Shown: one piece after another, positions 10,649 to 23,676 of the stretch
Layout: each line of letters starts with the position of its first letter
Numbering within the stretch: the first letter of the stretch is position 1
Origin: Candidatus Lindowbacteria bacterium RIFCSPLOWO2_12_FULL_62_27
GTDB lineage: Bacteria; Lindowbacteria; 2-12-FULL-62-27
NCBI GenBank assembly: GCA_001784175.1
Contig: MFPR01000043.1
Coordinates: forward strand, 124,001 to 188,000
Direction of reading: 5' to 3'
DNA: 64,000 nt
The notes under the pieces: model-generated
Told to the model about the DNA's origin: nothing
Seen by the model: only the letters and a program-made list of their open reading frames with translations
Databases searched by the model: none
Made by a program: the position numbers and the translations under genes

Positions 10649-10864
10649 CTACGCCCAAACGTCGAGGTTGTCGCCAGGCGATCCTGAATTTTCTTTTGAA
10701 ATCATGTTGCCGATGTCGGCGGGCGGCTCTTTGCGCAAAGGTGGCGGCGGAATCTCCCACAGCATCGCAACCGCCTTGTATCCGAACGCCGCGCGGCCGA
10801 TGTGGCTCAGGTTGGCCTGAGCCCCACGCCACTCGAGGCCCATCGAATCCACTATGGACGGCAT
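10649..10864 (-). CDS. Hypothetical protein (71 aa)
   Basis: ATG 10864 just after AGGGGG; upstream of metallophosphoesterase in the same direction. Confidence 0.35.
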   Translation of the reverse strand: MPSIVDSMGLEWRGAQANLSHIGRAAFGYKAVAMLWEIPPPPLRKEPPADIGNMISKENSGSPGDNLDVWA

Positions 10865-11005
10865 ATGGAAACCCCCTGTTTCCGGTCCGGCTGGCCGGCT
10901 TGCGGCGCCGCCAACCGAACGCTCTCCCCTCTGCCGAATCCCTTTGGCAAAGTCCCCTCCCGGTTCGAGTGGGTGTATTGTCCGGCATGAGGGGTCCGTT
11001 GTCAA
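10865..11005 (-). promoter_or_regulatory. Promoter plus structured ~105-nt leader
   Basis: Minus strand TTGACA (11005-11000)-N17-GACAAT (10982-10977); hairpins at 10885-10920 and 10867-10883. Confidence 0.45.
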
Positions 11006-11008
11006 GTT

Positions 11009-12169
11009 TCACAGGACGCGGAGGAGCATCCCTTTTAAATATTCGCCCTCCGGATGGTCGATGCTGACCGGATGGTCCTGGTCGGGGCCGAACCGGTCGA
11101 GGACCTGGGCCGGGCGGCGGGCGTCGAGCGCGGCGGCGAAGACGACTTTCTGAAAGAGGTCGGCGTCGATGTGGTGGGAACAGCAGAACGCCGCGAGGAG
11201 CCCGCCGGGCTGCAGCGCCTTCATCGCCAGGCGCTGCACGTCCTTGTATCCCCGGCACGCGCCCTCCACTTCGTTCTTCCGCCGCGCGAAACTCGGCGGA
11301 TCGAGAACCACCGCGTCGAACGGGCCGATCGTGGGCTGACGCAAATATCGAAACACGTCCTGGCAGACAAACTCGGCGCCGCCCGGGCCGCCGTTCGAGT
11401 CCCAGTTCCGCTCGCATAAACTCAGCGCGTCGCCGGAAAGATCCACGAACGTCACCTTCTCAAACTTGTCCCGCATCGTGACGCCGAACGCGCCGGAATA
11501 ACAGAAAAGGTCCAGAAGATCGTGCGACCGGGCCGGAAGCCATTCCCGAAGACGGCGGAGATTTTTTCTCTGGTCAAGATAGAATCCCGTCTTGTGGCCG
11601 CGCGGAATGTCCACCCAGAATGAACGGTCATCGACGCGGGTTCGCGCCGCCGACTCGGGCGCCGCGCCGTAGATCGGGCCGGCGCGGTCCGGCAGGCCTT
11701 CCTCGGTCCGGCCGGTGCTCTTTTCGTACAGGTTCGGCTCTTGAAAAACAGCCCGGATCGCCGCCGTGACCGCGTCTCTCTGCCGGTCGGCGCCTTCGGT
11801 CAAAAGCTGCAGGACGAGCGTGTCGCCGTATTTGTCCAGAATGATCCCGGGAAGGAAATCTCCCTCGCTGTTGACGTACCGGACCGCGTCTGTTTTCTCG
11901 AGGAGCGCCGATCGGCGCGCTCGCGCATCGGTCAGGCGCCGGGGGAGCAGCTCGGAAAAATCCGCGGGGACTTCGCCGAAGGACCACATCCGGACGCGGA
12001 TCTGCGACTGCGGGGACCGCAGTCCGAACCCGAGCGTGCGGCCGCCCGCGTCCTGAACCTCGGCCCATGCTTCCGCGCCGGTCTCGTCCGAAATCGCGCC
12101 GGAAAAAATCCAAGGGTGCCGCCGTTGCGCGGATTTCTCGCGGCCTTTTTTCAGTCGGACGACGGACAA
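11009..12169 (-). CDS. Class I SAM-dependent rRNA methyltransferase, RlmI-like
   Basis: PUA-like N-terminus, DLFCYSGAFGVTM, VVLDPPSFA. Confidence 0.88.
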   Translation of the reverse strand: MSVVRLKKGREKSAQRRHPWIFSGAISDETGAEAWAEVQDAGGRTLGFGLRSPQSQIRVRMWSFGEVPADFSELLPRRLTDARARRSALLEKTDAVRYVNSEGDFLPGIILDKYGDTLVLQLLTEGADRQRDAVTAAIRAVFQEPNLYEKSTGRTEEGLPDRAGPIYGAAPESAARTRVDDRSFWVDIPRGHKTGFYLDQRKNLRRLREWLPARSHDLLDLFCYSGAFGVTMRDKFEKVTFVDLSGDALSLCERNWDSNGGPGGAEFVCQDVFRYLRQPTIGPFDAVVLDPPSFARRKNEVEGACRGYKDVQRLAMKALQPGGLLAAFCCSHHIDADLFQKVVFAAALDARRPAQVLDRFGPDQDHPVSIDHPEGEYLKGMLLRVL

Positions 12170-12184
12170 GCGTGCGGCCGCCGG

Positions 12185-13897
12185 TTAGCCGGTGACCGCG
12201 CCTTCGGAGGCGGACGAAACGAGTTGCGCGTATTTGGCCATCACGCCGGATTGGTAACAGGGCTTGGGCGGTTTCCACTTGGCGAGTCGGCGCTTGAGTT
12301 CGGCCGCCGTAAGATCGGCGTCGAGACGGCGGCGGGGAATATCGAAGGTGATGAGGTCGCCGTTTTTGAGGGCTGCGATCGGGCCGCCCTTGATCGCCTC
12401 CGGGGACACGTGGCCCACCATGAGGCCATGGGTGGCGCCGCTGAACCGGCCGTCCGTCATGAGCGCGACTTTGTCGCCGAGCCCCGCGCCGACCAGCGCG
12501 GCGGTCACCTGCAGCATCTCGCGCATGCCGGGCCCGCCGGCCGGACCCTCGTACCGGATCACGACGACGTCGCCGGCTTTGATTCTTTTTTTCCGGATGG
12601 CGGCAAACGCGTCCTCCTCGCAGTCGAACACTTTCGCGGGGCCGCGGAACGTCGGCTTCGCTGATTTCTTCCCGTTCCGCTGCACTTCCTCCGCAGAAAA
12701 ATGGCCTGCGACCTTCAACACGCAACCCTCCGGCGCCAGATTGCCTTTCAAAATCACCAGCCCGCCGTGCCGGCTGATCGGATCGGTCACGGAATGGACC
12801 ACCTTGCGCTCGTCCATCGACACTTGCGCGTCCCGAATCTCGTCGGCCATCGTCCGGCCGGTCACGGTGAGGGTGTCGCCATGAAGGAAGCCGGCGTCAA
12901 AGAGGCGGCGCAGCACCAGCGGAATTCCGCCGACGGTGTACAGGTCGCTCGCCACGAATTTCCCCCAGGGTTTCAGGTCGGCCAAAAGGGGCGTCGCGGC
13001 GCTGATGCGGTCGAAGTCCTCGATATCGAGCCGCACGCCCGCAGTGCGGGCGAGTGCGAGAAGATGGAGGACGCCGTTGGTGGAGCCTCCGGTGGCCGCG
13101 AGCGCGCGGATGGCGTTGACGATCGCCTTGCGCGTGATGATCTGTTTCGGCCGGATGTTGCGGCGGATCAGTTCCATGACGAGCCGGCCGGTGCGCCGCG
13201 CGGCCTCGTCTTTCGCCGGATCAACGGCCGGGATGCCGTTCAGCCCGAGCGGAGAAATCCCGATGGCTTCCATGCAGGTCGACATCGTGTTGGCGGTGAA
13301 CTGCCCGCCGCAGGCGCCGACACCGGGGCAGGCGACGTTTTCGATTTCTCGGAGGTCCGACTCGCTCATTTTGCCCGCGTTGTAGGCGCCGATGCACTCG
13401 TACACGTCCTGGATCGTGACGGTCCGGCCGCGCCACTTGCCCGGCGCGATCGTGCCGCCGTAGAGCATGAGCGACGGAAGATTCAGCCGGAGCAGCGCCA
13501 TTACGGTGCCCGGAATGGTCTTGTCGCATCCCGACAGAGCCACAACGCCGTCGAAGAGGTGGCCGCGGACGCACAGCTCGATCGAGTCCGCCACGACTTC
13601 CCGGCTGATCAGCGAGGCCTTCATCCCTTCGGTGCCCATCGATATCCCGTCGCTGACGGAAATGGTGTTGAATTCGACCGGCGTGCCGCCCGCTTCCCGC
13701 ACGCCTTCCTTCACGCGTTCCGCCAGCTTGTCCAGATGATAATTGCACGGCATGATTTCGATCCATGTGTTCGCGATCCCGATGATGGGCTTCCGCAGGT
13801 CTTCGTCCGTGAATCCCACCGCCTTCATCATCGCCCGCGCGCCCGCGCGGTTCGGCCCTTCGAGAATCGTTCTGCTGTTTCTCACCGGTATGCTCAT
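12185..13897 (-). CDS. ilvD: Dihydroxy-acid dehydratase
   Basis: [53 protein letters not shown]; promoter TTGACC-N16-TAGTGT upstream. Confidence 0.97.
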   Translation of the reverse strand: MSIPVRNSRTILEGPNRAGARAMMKAVGFTDEDLRKPIIGIANTWIEIMPCNYHLDKLAERVKEGVREAGGTPVEFNTISVSDGISMGTEGMKASLISREVVADSIELCVRGHLFDGVVALSGCDKTIPGTVMALLRLNLPSLMLYGGTIAPGKWRGRTVTIQDVYECIGAYNAGKMSESDLREIENVACPGVGACGGQFTANTMSTCMEAIGISPLGLNGIPAVDPAKDEAARRTGRLVMELIRRNIRPKQIITRKAIVNAIRALAATGGSTNGVLHLLALARTAGVRLDIEDFDRISAATPLLADLKPWGKFVASDLYTVGGIPLVLRRLFDAGFLHGDTLTVTGRTMADEIRDAQVSMDERKVVHSVTDPISRHGGLVILKGNLAPEGCVLKVAGHFSAEEVQRNGKKSAKPTFRGPAKVFDCEEDAFAAIRKKRIKAGDVVVIRYEGPAGGPGMREMLQVTAALVGAGLGDKVALMTDGRFSGATHGLMVGHVSPEAIKGGPIAALKNGDLITFDIPRRRLDADLTAAELKRRLAKWKPPKPCYQSGVMAKYAQLVSSASEGAVTG

Positions 13898-13952
13898 CTG
13901 AGGAAAACCTCCTGATAAATTTGCCTCCACACTAACACGGCTCGGCCGCAGG

Positions 13953-15248
13953 TCAAGTTTGCGCCGCCGGGATTTTTTTGAGCACGCTCAGGCTCTCGAT
14001 GTGGTGCGTCCGGCCGAATTGGTCAAACAGTTGAACCGAGTCGATCTCGTACCCGCCGGCCATTACCAGATCCGCCAGATCGCGCGCCAGGGTCGCGGGA
14101 TGACAGGACACGTAACAGAGTAGCGGCGCGGACAACTTCTCGATCGCGCGGCGAACTTCCACCTCGATCCCGGCGCGCGGCGGATCGACGATGATGGCGC
14201 CGGCGGTTCCGCGAAATCGCTTCAAAAAAGATTTTGCGGTTCCACGATACGGCGCCACATTCGTAACATGATTCTCGGAAACATTCTGTTCCAGGTCCCG
14301 AACGGCCGACTCGCCGATCTCCACGCAATAGACCCCGAGCATTTTCCGAGCGAGTTGTATCCCAAATGTCCCGACCCCGGCGTATAGGTCCAACAGGTTC
14401 TCGTTCAGACGGTTATCGCCTGTTTCCGCCGTTATTATTTCGGCGACCCTGTCTGCAAGTCTCTGGACAACAGAGGGATCAGGCTGAAAAAACGCGTCGT
14501 GACTGACCCGAAACCGGTATATCGAGCCGGGCGCCTCTCCATATATATATAGGACCTCTGGAGACCCGAAAACCGGCCGGTCGTTCACGAGCAGGCCCGT
14601 GACCTTGAGGTCCCGCAGACTGTCGAACAAGGCGGGATTGGGAGGCAGGGGAGACTCGGCGGTCAGATTCACCACAAACCCAACGTCCCCTTCCCTGAAC
14701 TTGACGACCTGATAGCCGGCCAACCGTCCCTGCAACATCTCCACGGCGCAATTAAGCCGCGGCCGCTGAAGCCGGCATCCCTCAAACCCTGCGCCCTCAA
14801 ACGGCACGACATCGTGACTGTCCCGCCGAAACAATCCGATCTTTCCGGCGGCGTCTATTTTGAGCTGGACAAACGCGCGGTATCCCTCCGGCGCGAGCGC
14901 CGGAACGGGCGGCAGAATGCGTGGCTTCAGTTTGCCGACGCGCTCCAGCGTTTCCGCCAGGACTTGCTGTTTGAGTTCAAGTTCGTTCGCGTAATCCGTA
15001 TGCAGGAAACCGCATCCGCCGCAGGACAGAAAGAGCGGACAGGAAGGTTTCACGCGCCGCGGGCTCGGATGGATCACGCCGGCGAGTTCGCCCCGGGTGA
15101 CGCCATGCCGCGCCTCACCGCGCCTGACCCGCACGGTCTCGCCGGGCAGGACGCCGGGCACGAGAATCACCATGCCGTCCGCCCGGGCCAGCCCCGCGCC
15201 GCCTTGGACGATCTTCTCGATGACCACCTGCTCGCCGGATTCGGTCAT
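13953..15248 (-). CDS. rlmD: 23S rRNA (uracil-5-)methyltransferase, RumA/RlmD family (TRAM domain)
   Basis: [14 protein letters not shown] cluster-type Cys motif, [42 protein letters not shown]. Confidence 0.85.
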   Translation of the reverse strand: MTESGEQVVIEKIVQGGAGLARADGMVILVPGVLPGETVRVRRGEARHGVTRGELAGVIHPSPRRVKPSCPLFLSCGGCGFLHTDYANELELKQQVLAETLERVGKLKPRILPPVPALAPEGYRAFVQLKIDAAGKIGLFRRDSHDVVPFEGAGFEGCRLQRPRLNCAVEMLQGRLAGYQVVKFREGDVGFVVNLTAESPLPPNPALFDSLRDLKVTGLLVNDRPVFGSPEVLYIYGEAPGSIYRFRVSHDAFFQPDPSVVQRLADRVAEIITAETGDNRLNENLLDLYAGVGTFGIQLARKMLGVYCVEIGESAVRDLEQNVSENHVTNVAPYRGTAKSFLKRFRGTAGAIIVDPPRAGIEVEVRRAIEKLSAPLLCYVSCHPATLARDLADLVMAGGYEIDSVQLFDQFGRTHHIESLSVLKKIPAAQT

Positions 15249-15256
15249 GCGGAAAG

Positions 15257-15300
15257 ATCATATCAGAAAAATTGACTCCGTTCTCAAACTGCCGTATGCT
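15257..15300. promoter_or_regulatory. Divergent promoters for rlmD (-) and cNMP-binding gene (+)
   Basis: Plus: TTGACT 15272-N17-TATGCT 15295-N8-ATG 15309. Minus: TATGAT (15262-15257)-N8-ATG 15248. Confidence 0.55.
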
Positions 15301-15308
15301 GTACCGCT

Positions 15309-15809
15309 ATGGAAGAGGCGACGGGCGATATTGGGCAGTTTTTGAAGTGCGTCGACTTGTTTCAGGACTTGGACGACAACGAGCTTGCGGCCCTGATTGC
15401 GAAGGCGAAGGATGACCGGCACGAGGACAAGGCGTTCATTTTCAAGGAGCGCGAGATTGGGGACGCCATGTTTGTGGTGCTGGACGGAGTCGTCAAGATC
15501 GTGAAGCTGGTGGCCGGGAACAAGTTCAAGACGCTGGTGACGATGGGGGTCGGCGATTTTTTCGGCGAGATGGCCCTCCTTGACGGCCAGCCGCGGTCGG
15601 CCTCGGCCGTGTCCCATGGCGTGTCCCGGGTCCTCAGAATCGGCCGCGAGGAATTTTCGGCCCTCATGACTGAGAATCCCTATCTCGGGCTCAAGGTCGT
15701 CATCCGGCTCGCCCGGAACCTGACCGACCGGCTGCGCAAGACCAACGAACAGGTCGTCGAGATGGTGTCGTGGAACCTCCAGCAGAGAGACATGAACAAA
15801 CCCCAGTAG
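15309..15809 (+). CDS. Cyclic nucleotide-binding domain protein (Crp-like effector domain only)
   Basis: GDFFGEMALLDGQPRSASAVSHG phosphate-binding cassette. Confidence 0.9.
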   Translation: MEEATGDIGQFLKCVDLFQDLDDNELAALIAKAKDDRHEDKAFIFKEREIGDAMFVVLDGVVKIVKLVAGNKFKTLVTMGVGDFFGEMALLDGQPRSASAVSHGVSRVLRIGREEFSALMTENPYLGLKVVIRLARNLTDRLRKTNEQVVEMVSWNLQQRDMNKPQ

Positions 15810-16255
15810 GGGATTCGTCGCCGTCTTTTCCCCCTGTGCCGGATCCGTGGGGCGAAGAGCGAAGAAGAAAAATCACGAGGTGGACGACCGCCGCGAGCCT
15901 GGTCGGGGTGCTGATCGTTCTGTTTCCTTTCTACATCCATGCCTTGATCGGGATCTTCGACATGCAAATCGTTTCGACAGTGGACGGGCGGCCCATCCGA
16001 TACCGGCACATTGCAGTGTCGCTGGGCGAAGTGTCCATGCTGACGGCCCGGACGGGAAAATCGGATGCGGTGCACGAAAAAAAACGCGAGCTTGAATATG
16101 CGGCCCTCGTCCGGCTGGAAGTCTCGATCCTCCGGAAAAACCTGCGCGACGCCGGCGACACGATCGACGCGGACATGTCGGATGAACAACTGTTCGACTG
16201 GGCCCGCTCCATGGGCCGCATCGTTCGCGTGGAAGCCTGGAAGCGACCCCGGTGA
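15770..16255 (+). CDS. Hypothetical single-TM protein
   Basis: TM AASLVGVLIVLFPFYIHALIGIF; start uncertain (GTG 15770 or GTG 15836). Confidence 0.55.
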   Translation: MEPPAERHEQTPVGDSSPSFPPVPDPWGEERRRKITRWTTAASLVGVLIVLFPFYIHALIGIFDMQIVSTVDGRPIRYRHIAVSLGEVSMLTARTGKSDAVHEKKRELEYAALVRLEVSILRKNLRDAGDTIDADMSDEQLFDWARSMGRIVRVEAWKRPR

Positions 16256-16833
16256 TCGTCGGCGTCCTGCTCACCGCCGGCGAGTCCTCCCGCATGGGCC
16301 GCGCCAAGGCCCTGCTCCCGTTCGGCCGCCGAACGTTTTCCCGGTCGGTGGTGGCGGCGATGCGGGCCGCCGGCCTGAAACAGATTCTGGTGGTGGTGGG
16401 CCATGATCCCGGCCCTGTGATCGCTCATGTCTGCGATCTCGGCATACGCTTCGTCTACAATCGCCGCTGGCCGCTCGGCCAGATCACGAGCCTGCAAGCC
16501 GCCATCCGCGCGTGCCCCCGCTCGGCCGGCGGTCTCCTCGTCACGCTTGTCGATCAGCCGGGAATTCGGCCTTCAACGATCCGTCAAATGGCGGCGGAAC
16601 ACCGCCGCCGGCCTCGTCACATCCTGGTTGCGTCGTTTCGGCGTCGCGCGGGCCATCCGGTCGTGTTTCCCTGGCGTTTCTTCCGCGATCTCTTGACAGC
16701 GCCGCCGGAGGAGGGCGCGCGCGCGGTATTGCGCCGCCGTTCCTCCGCCCGCGATTTTGTTGCAGTCATGGATCCGGCGGTCGTCCGCGACGTGGACACG
16801 CGCCGGCAGTATTCGTTGCTCGTCGCTCGTTAA
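16252..16833 (+). CDS. MobA-like NTP transferase (nucleotidyltransferase family)
   Basis: VLLTAGESSRMGRAKALLPFGRRTF, LVTLVDQPGI. Confidence 0.85.
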   Translation: MIVGVLLTAGESSRMGRAKALLPFGRRTFSRSVVAAMRAAGLKQILVVVGHDPGPVIAHVCDLGIRFVYNRRWPLGQITSLQAAIRACPRSAGGLLVTLVDQPGIRPSTIRQMAAEHRRRPRHILVASFRRRAGHPVVFPWRFFRDLLTAPPEEGARAVLRRRSSARDFVAVMDPAVVRDVDTRRQYSLLVAR

Positions 16834-16839
16834 GACAGA

Positions 16840-19776
<2,937 letters not shown>

Positions 19777-19780
19777 ATGA

Positions 19781-21172
19781 CTATACCGCCATCCGCACTT
19801 TGCGGATGTACTCGCAGAAGTCCCGACGCGGATAGATGGACAGGCGGGAGTTTTTGGCCTTGATCTGAGCCTCAAATGAAAATCCGCCGGTCGTGAAATA
19901 GAGCGGATACTCGACGTGCTTCTCTTCGCATTCGATGAAAAACGACCGGATCGTCAGCTCCCCCACGTCGATCGCGGCGCCCCGCTGGAAATACAGGAGC
20001 ACGATCCGGTCCTTCCCCGTCTCCTCCAGCCTCGCGTCGATCTTCACGTCAATGTCGCTCACGGTCTGCACGGTCGAAATCTTGTAGCCCAGATGCTTCG
20101 TGATCTTGCACACCAGATCGGCAAAATCGTCCATCCGCATCCGGTTGACCTCGTCCGCAAGGTCGTCGTCGGACAAAAGCTCGTAGGATTCGCGCAGGAG
20201 GTCGCGGACGTCCTTGTAATTCCGGTCCAGATTGTAGACTTCCGAAAAGGACGTCCGCGCCTCGTCCTTCCGGTCCAGCTCCAGGTATGCCCGGCCCAGA
20301 TAATATTTCACGGATTTCAGCGTCCGGCCGTCTTCGAGGGGACAGATCGTTTCAGCCTTTTTTAATTTCTGGATGGCGTCGTCATACTGGCCTTCCAGAT
20401 ACGACAGCTTGCCAAGCTGGACTGTCGCGCTCACGTGGTTGGGGTCAAGTTCCGACGTGATTTCGGTCACGACCGTCCATGCCTCCACCTGTTTCTCGTT
20501 GTTCCGGGCCGTCCGATGGAGATTGGCGAGCCGGATCCAGAGATTGACGTTTTTCCGGTCCGATTCGAGCCGGCGCGCCAGCACCTCGGCGGCCCTGGCG
20601 TGCTGGCCCTTGGCGGAATAGGCGTGCGAGAGCGTTTCCATCGCCTCGGTGTGTGCGGGGTCGAGATCGATGACGCTTTCCAGCATCGGAATGCACTGGT
20701 CGTAATCGCGAACGGCGTAGAGGAGCTTGGAAAGCTCAAACCGCGCCTCCTTGTTCTTCGGCTCAAGTTCGATGAGCCGCTTGAAGGCCGTGACGGCTTC
20801 GGCGCGCTTGTTGATCTTCGAAAGGCTCCAGGCCAGCTTCGAAAGCACCTGCGCCTCCGTCACCTCCCAGCGCTCGACCGCGCCCGCCTTGTCGGGCTCG
20901 GCGGCCATGATCTTGACGATTTTTTCCAGATACCGGATCGCCGCGTCCGATTTGTCCGTCGACAGGTTCAGCAGCGCCAGTTGCCAGAGGGAGGGCACAT
21001 GCTTTTCCTGCCAGCCGACCACGCGCTTCAGAAGGTCCATCGCCTCCTGCGGTTTGCCGGCCGTGATTTTCTTCATGGCCAGCGAAAAGTTGGACCGGAC
21101 AAAAAATGTCAGCGTCAGGACGGCGGCGATGCACAAAATCGTCGCCAGCGTGAGCAGAAGCGTCACAAACAT
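19781..21172 (-). CDS. TPR protein with C-terminal Mrr/restriction-endonuclease-like domain
   Basis: Repeated TPRs; C-terminus LGYKISTVQTVSDIDVKIDARLEETGKDRIVLLYFQRGAAIDVGELTIRSFF..LYFTTGGFSFEAQIKAK. Confidence 0.65.
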   Translation of the reverse strand: MFVTLLLTLATILCIAAVLTLTFFVRSNFSLAMKKITAGKPQEAMDLLKRVVGWQEKHVPSLWQLALLNLSTDKSDAAIRYLEKIVKIMAAEPDKAGAVERWEVTEAQVLSKLAWSLSKINKRAEAVTAFKRLIELEPKNKEARFELSKLLYAVRDYDQCIPMLESVIDLDPAHTEAMETLSHAYSAKGQHARAAEVLARRLESDRKNVNLWIRLANLHRTARNNEKQVEAWTVVTEITSELDPNHVSATVQLGKLSYLEGQYDDAIQKLKKAETICPLEDGRTLKSVKYYLGRAYLELDRKDEARTSFSEVYNLDRNYKDVRDLLRESYELLSDDDLADEVNRMRMDDFADLVCKITKHLGYKISTVQTVSDIDVKIDARLEETGKDRIVLLYFQRGAAIDVGELTIRSFFIECEEKHVEYPLYFTTGGFSFEAQIKAKNSRLSIYPRRDFCEYIRKVRMAV

Positions 21173-21190
21173 TGGGTCGATGTTCCTTTC

Positions 21191-21721
21191 TCACACTTCG
21201 GCGGCCGGCCTCTTCTCGTGCGCCAGCAGGCGGCGCTTCCACCCGCGTCCGCCGGAAAATCCGCCGATGCCGCCGGCCGCCACGATGCGGTGGCACGGGA
21301 AAAAAATCGGGAAGGGATTGCGCGCCAGCGCCTGGGCCACGGCGCGCCGGTGCTCCGGGCTGAGGCCCATCCGCCGCGCCAGTTCGGTGTAGCTGACCGT
21401 CCTGCCCACCGCCACCCTTCGCGCGGCAAGAATAACGTTGCGGGTAAAGTCCGTCAAGGATGAGAACGAGAAGCAGCGGGCCGGCAACATCGGATGACGC
21501 TTGTGAAGGATATATCGCTCCAAACGGTCCAGTACGAGCCGCAGGGCGGTCCATTCTGCCGGCGTTGCAGACCTGACCGGTTGAACGAGCGCGATCTGCC
21601 GTCGTCGTCGCGGCGTCAAATCGACCGCAAGAAGATCCATGGAAACGAGCCGGGCGTCCTGGAACCGGAGCCGGAACGTTCCAAGGGCCGAACGGCAGGT
21701 GACCGAGAAACGGCGGACCAA
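21191..21721 (-). CDS. Methylated-DNA--protein-cysteine methyltransferase
   Basis: VGRTVSYTELARRMG, ALARNPFPIFFPCHRIVAAGGIGGFSGG. Confidence 0.93.
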   Translation of the reverse strand: MVRRFSVTCRSALGTFRLRFQDARLVSMDLLAVDLTPRRRRQIALVQPVRSATPAEWTALRLVLDRLERYILHKRHPMLPARCFSFSSLTDFTRNVILAARRVAVGRTVSYTELARRMGLSPEHRRAVAQALARNPFPIFFPCHRIVAAGGIGGFSGGRGWKRRLLAHEKRPAAEV

Positions 21722-21724
21722 TCG

Positions 21725-22603
21725 TCAGTCGGAGGACTTGGCCGGGCTGAGCATCGGCAGGCGCTCGTCGTGGATTTTGATGGCGGAGGATTCCTTGAGC
21801 CGCTTGACGAGGTCGGGCAGGAGGCGGGCGTATCGCTCCTGCGTGGCGCTCCGCCGAACCTCCGTTTCGATTTCCTTCAGCGGCGGAACTTTCGGCGGCT
21901 GTATGCCCTCGAGCCGCACCAGGTGCCAGCCGAACCTCGTGCGAATCGGCCGGTCGAGCAGTTCGCCGGACTTCATGGAGAAAACCACCTTTGCGAATTC
22001 CGGCTGAATGTCCTGCCGGCTGTTCCAGCCGAGGTCGCCTCCCTCATGGGCCGACTCGTGGTGCTCGGAGTGCAGCCGGGCCTCCGCGTCGAATTTCGCG
22101 CCGGCCTTGAGCCGCTTCAGAATCTCCTGCGCCTTCTTCTCGTTCGAAACCAGAATGTGCCGGACCCGGCGTTTTTCGGGCGCCGCAAATTCTTGCGCAT
22201 GCGAGTCGTAGTAGGCCTTTACCTCCCTGTCGCTCACCGCCGACTCTGTTCGAAGTTTTTCCTGCAGCAAAAGGAGCAGGATGTCGTTTTTGGCGCGGTC
22301 CATGAGACGGGTGAACTTGGGCGAATCATCGATTTTTCGCCGGTGCGCCTCCTGAACGAGCAGTTTCCATGTGATGTAGTTTTCGACGAATTTTTTCCGG
22401 TTCTCCGGTTTCAGCGCGTCCGCAACGGATTGTTCCGGCAACGCGGCGAGCGCGTCGTTCAATTCCTTCACCGTGATCGGCGTCTGGTCGATCTCGGCCA
22501 CCACCGGGTCCGCCGCCTGCAGGGGGCCGGGCGATACGGCAAGAACCGCAACCATGAGCAGCGCCGTCGACCATGCCCGCCGCAATCGGCCATGGCTGTT
22601 CAT
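21725..22603 (-). CDS. PpiC/SurA-type peptidylprolyl isomerase
   Basis: Signal peptide; RHILVSNEKKAQEILKRLKAGAKF...GGDLGWNSRQDIQPEFAKVVFSMKSGELLDRPIRTRFGWHLVRLEG. Confidence 0.93.
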   Translation of the reverse strand: MNSHGRLRRAWSTALLMVAVLAVSPGPLQAADPVVAEIDQTPITVKELNDALAALPEQSVADALKPENRKKFVENYITWKLLVQEAHRRKIDDSPKFTRLMDRAKNDILLLLLQEKLRTESAVSDREVKAYYDSHAQEFAAPEKRRVRHILVSNEKKAQEILKRLKAGAKFDAEARLHSEHHESAHEGGDLGWNSRQDIQPEFAKVVFSMKSGELLDRPIRTRFGWHLVRLEGIQPPKVPPLKEIETEVRRSATQERYARLLPDLVKRLKESSAIKIHDERLPMLSPAKSSD

Positions 22604-23658
22604 CTCCGCGCCCCCAGCACGCGCGTGATTTCCCGCTCGTTCACGGGGCGGATCACGCCGGCGTCGGTGATGATGGCCGCGATGAGCCTGGCCGGCGTCA
22701 CGTCGAAGGCCGGATTGAATGCTTGGACGCCCTTCGGGGCCGTCCGGCCGGCGACCGAGCCGGTGATCTCGATCGCGTCCCGCTCCTCGATCGGGATCTC
22801 CTGGCCGCTCTTCAGCGTCAAATCGAACGTCGTGGCGGGCGCGGCGACGTAGAACGGGACGTTGTGGAATTGCGCGTGAATCGCGAGGGCGTACGTCCCG
22901 ATCTTGTTGGCCGTGTCGCCGTTTCGGGCGATCCGGTCGGCGCCGACGATCACGGCGTCCACCGGGAGACGCGAAAAAAGGGTGGCGGCCATGTCGTCCG
23001 CCATCAGCGTGACGTCGATTCCGTGATGCATGAGCTCAAACGCGGTGAGCCGCGCGCCCTGGAGCAGCGGCCGGGTCTCGTCCGCAAATACGCGGATGCC
23101 CTTTCCCATCCGCGCGGCTTCGTAGATCACGCCGAGGGCCGTACCCATCCCGCCCGTCGCCAGCACGCCCGCGTTGCAGTGCGTGACGACCGTCGCGTGG
23201 TCCGGCAACAGCCGGGCGCCGTTGCGGGCAATCGCCGCGCAGCGTTCCATGTCGTCCTTGTGGATCGCGACGGCCGCGGATTCGAGCGACCGGATCGCGT
23301 CCTTCACACCGGCATCCGGTGGAAGACGCCGAAACGCCTGGCGCATCCGCTCAAGCGCCCAGAAAAGGTTCACGGCGGTCGGCCGCGTCCCTCGCAGAAG
23401 CTCGATGTCCTCCTCCAGGCCTGCCTCCAGCGACTTCGCCGGCCCGCCCTTCACGCGTCCGGCGCGTACCTTGAGCGCGAGGACGACGCCGTAGGCCGCC
23501 GCGATGCCGATGGCCGGCGCGCCCCGCACCGCCAGCGTGCGGATGGCGTGTGCGACGTCGGAGACTTTTTGAGGTTTGAAATAACGAATTTTCCCGGGAA
23601 GTTTTCTCTGATCCAACAAAGTCAGGCGGCCGTTGGACCAGCGGATGGGTTTTAGCAA
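22600..23658 (-). CDS. mtnA: S-methyl-5-thioribose-1-phosphate isomerase
   Basis: AIRTLAVRGAPAIGIAAAYG, THCNAGVLATGGMGTALGVI, VGADRIARNGDTANKIGTYALA. Confidence 0.95.
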   Translation of the reverse strand: MLKPIRWSNGRLTLLDQRKLPGKIRYFKPQKVSDVAHAIRTLAVRGAPAIGIAAAYGVVLALKVRAGRVKGGPAKSLEAGLEEDIELLRGTRPTAVNLFWALERMRQAFRRLPPDAGVKDAIRSLESAAVAIHKDDMERCAAIARNGARLLPDHATVVTHCNAGVLATGGMGTALGVIYEAARMGKGIRVFADETRPLLQGARLTAFELMHHGIDVTLMADDMAATLFSRLPVDAVIVGADRIARNGDTANKIGTYALAIHAQFHNVPFYVAAPATTFDLTLKSGQEIPIEERDAIEITGSVAGRTAPKGVQAFNPAFDVTPARLIAAIITDAGVIRPVNEREITRVLGARR

Positions 23659-23676
23659 ATTGAGGAAGACGCGGGA

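Noticed and set aside
10867-10920. Match to c-di-GMP-I (GEMM) riboswitch
   Set aside because: GC-rich hairpins present, but the hallmark conserved core of GEMM was not found.
10629-11417. 262-aa ORF on - strand
   Set aside because: Arg/Pro-rich frame overlapping rlmI-like and the leader; codon bias indicates a shadow frame.
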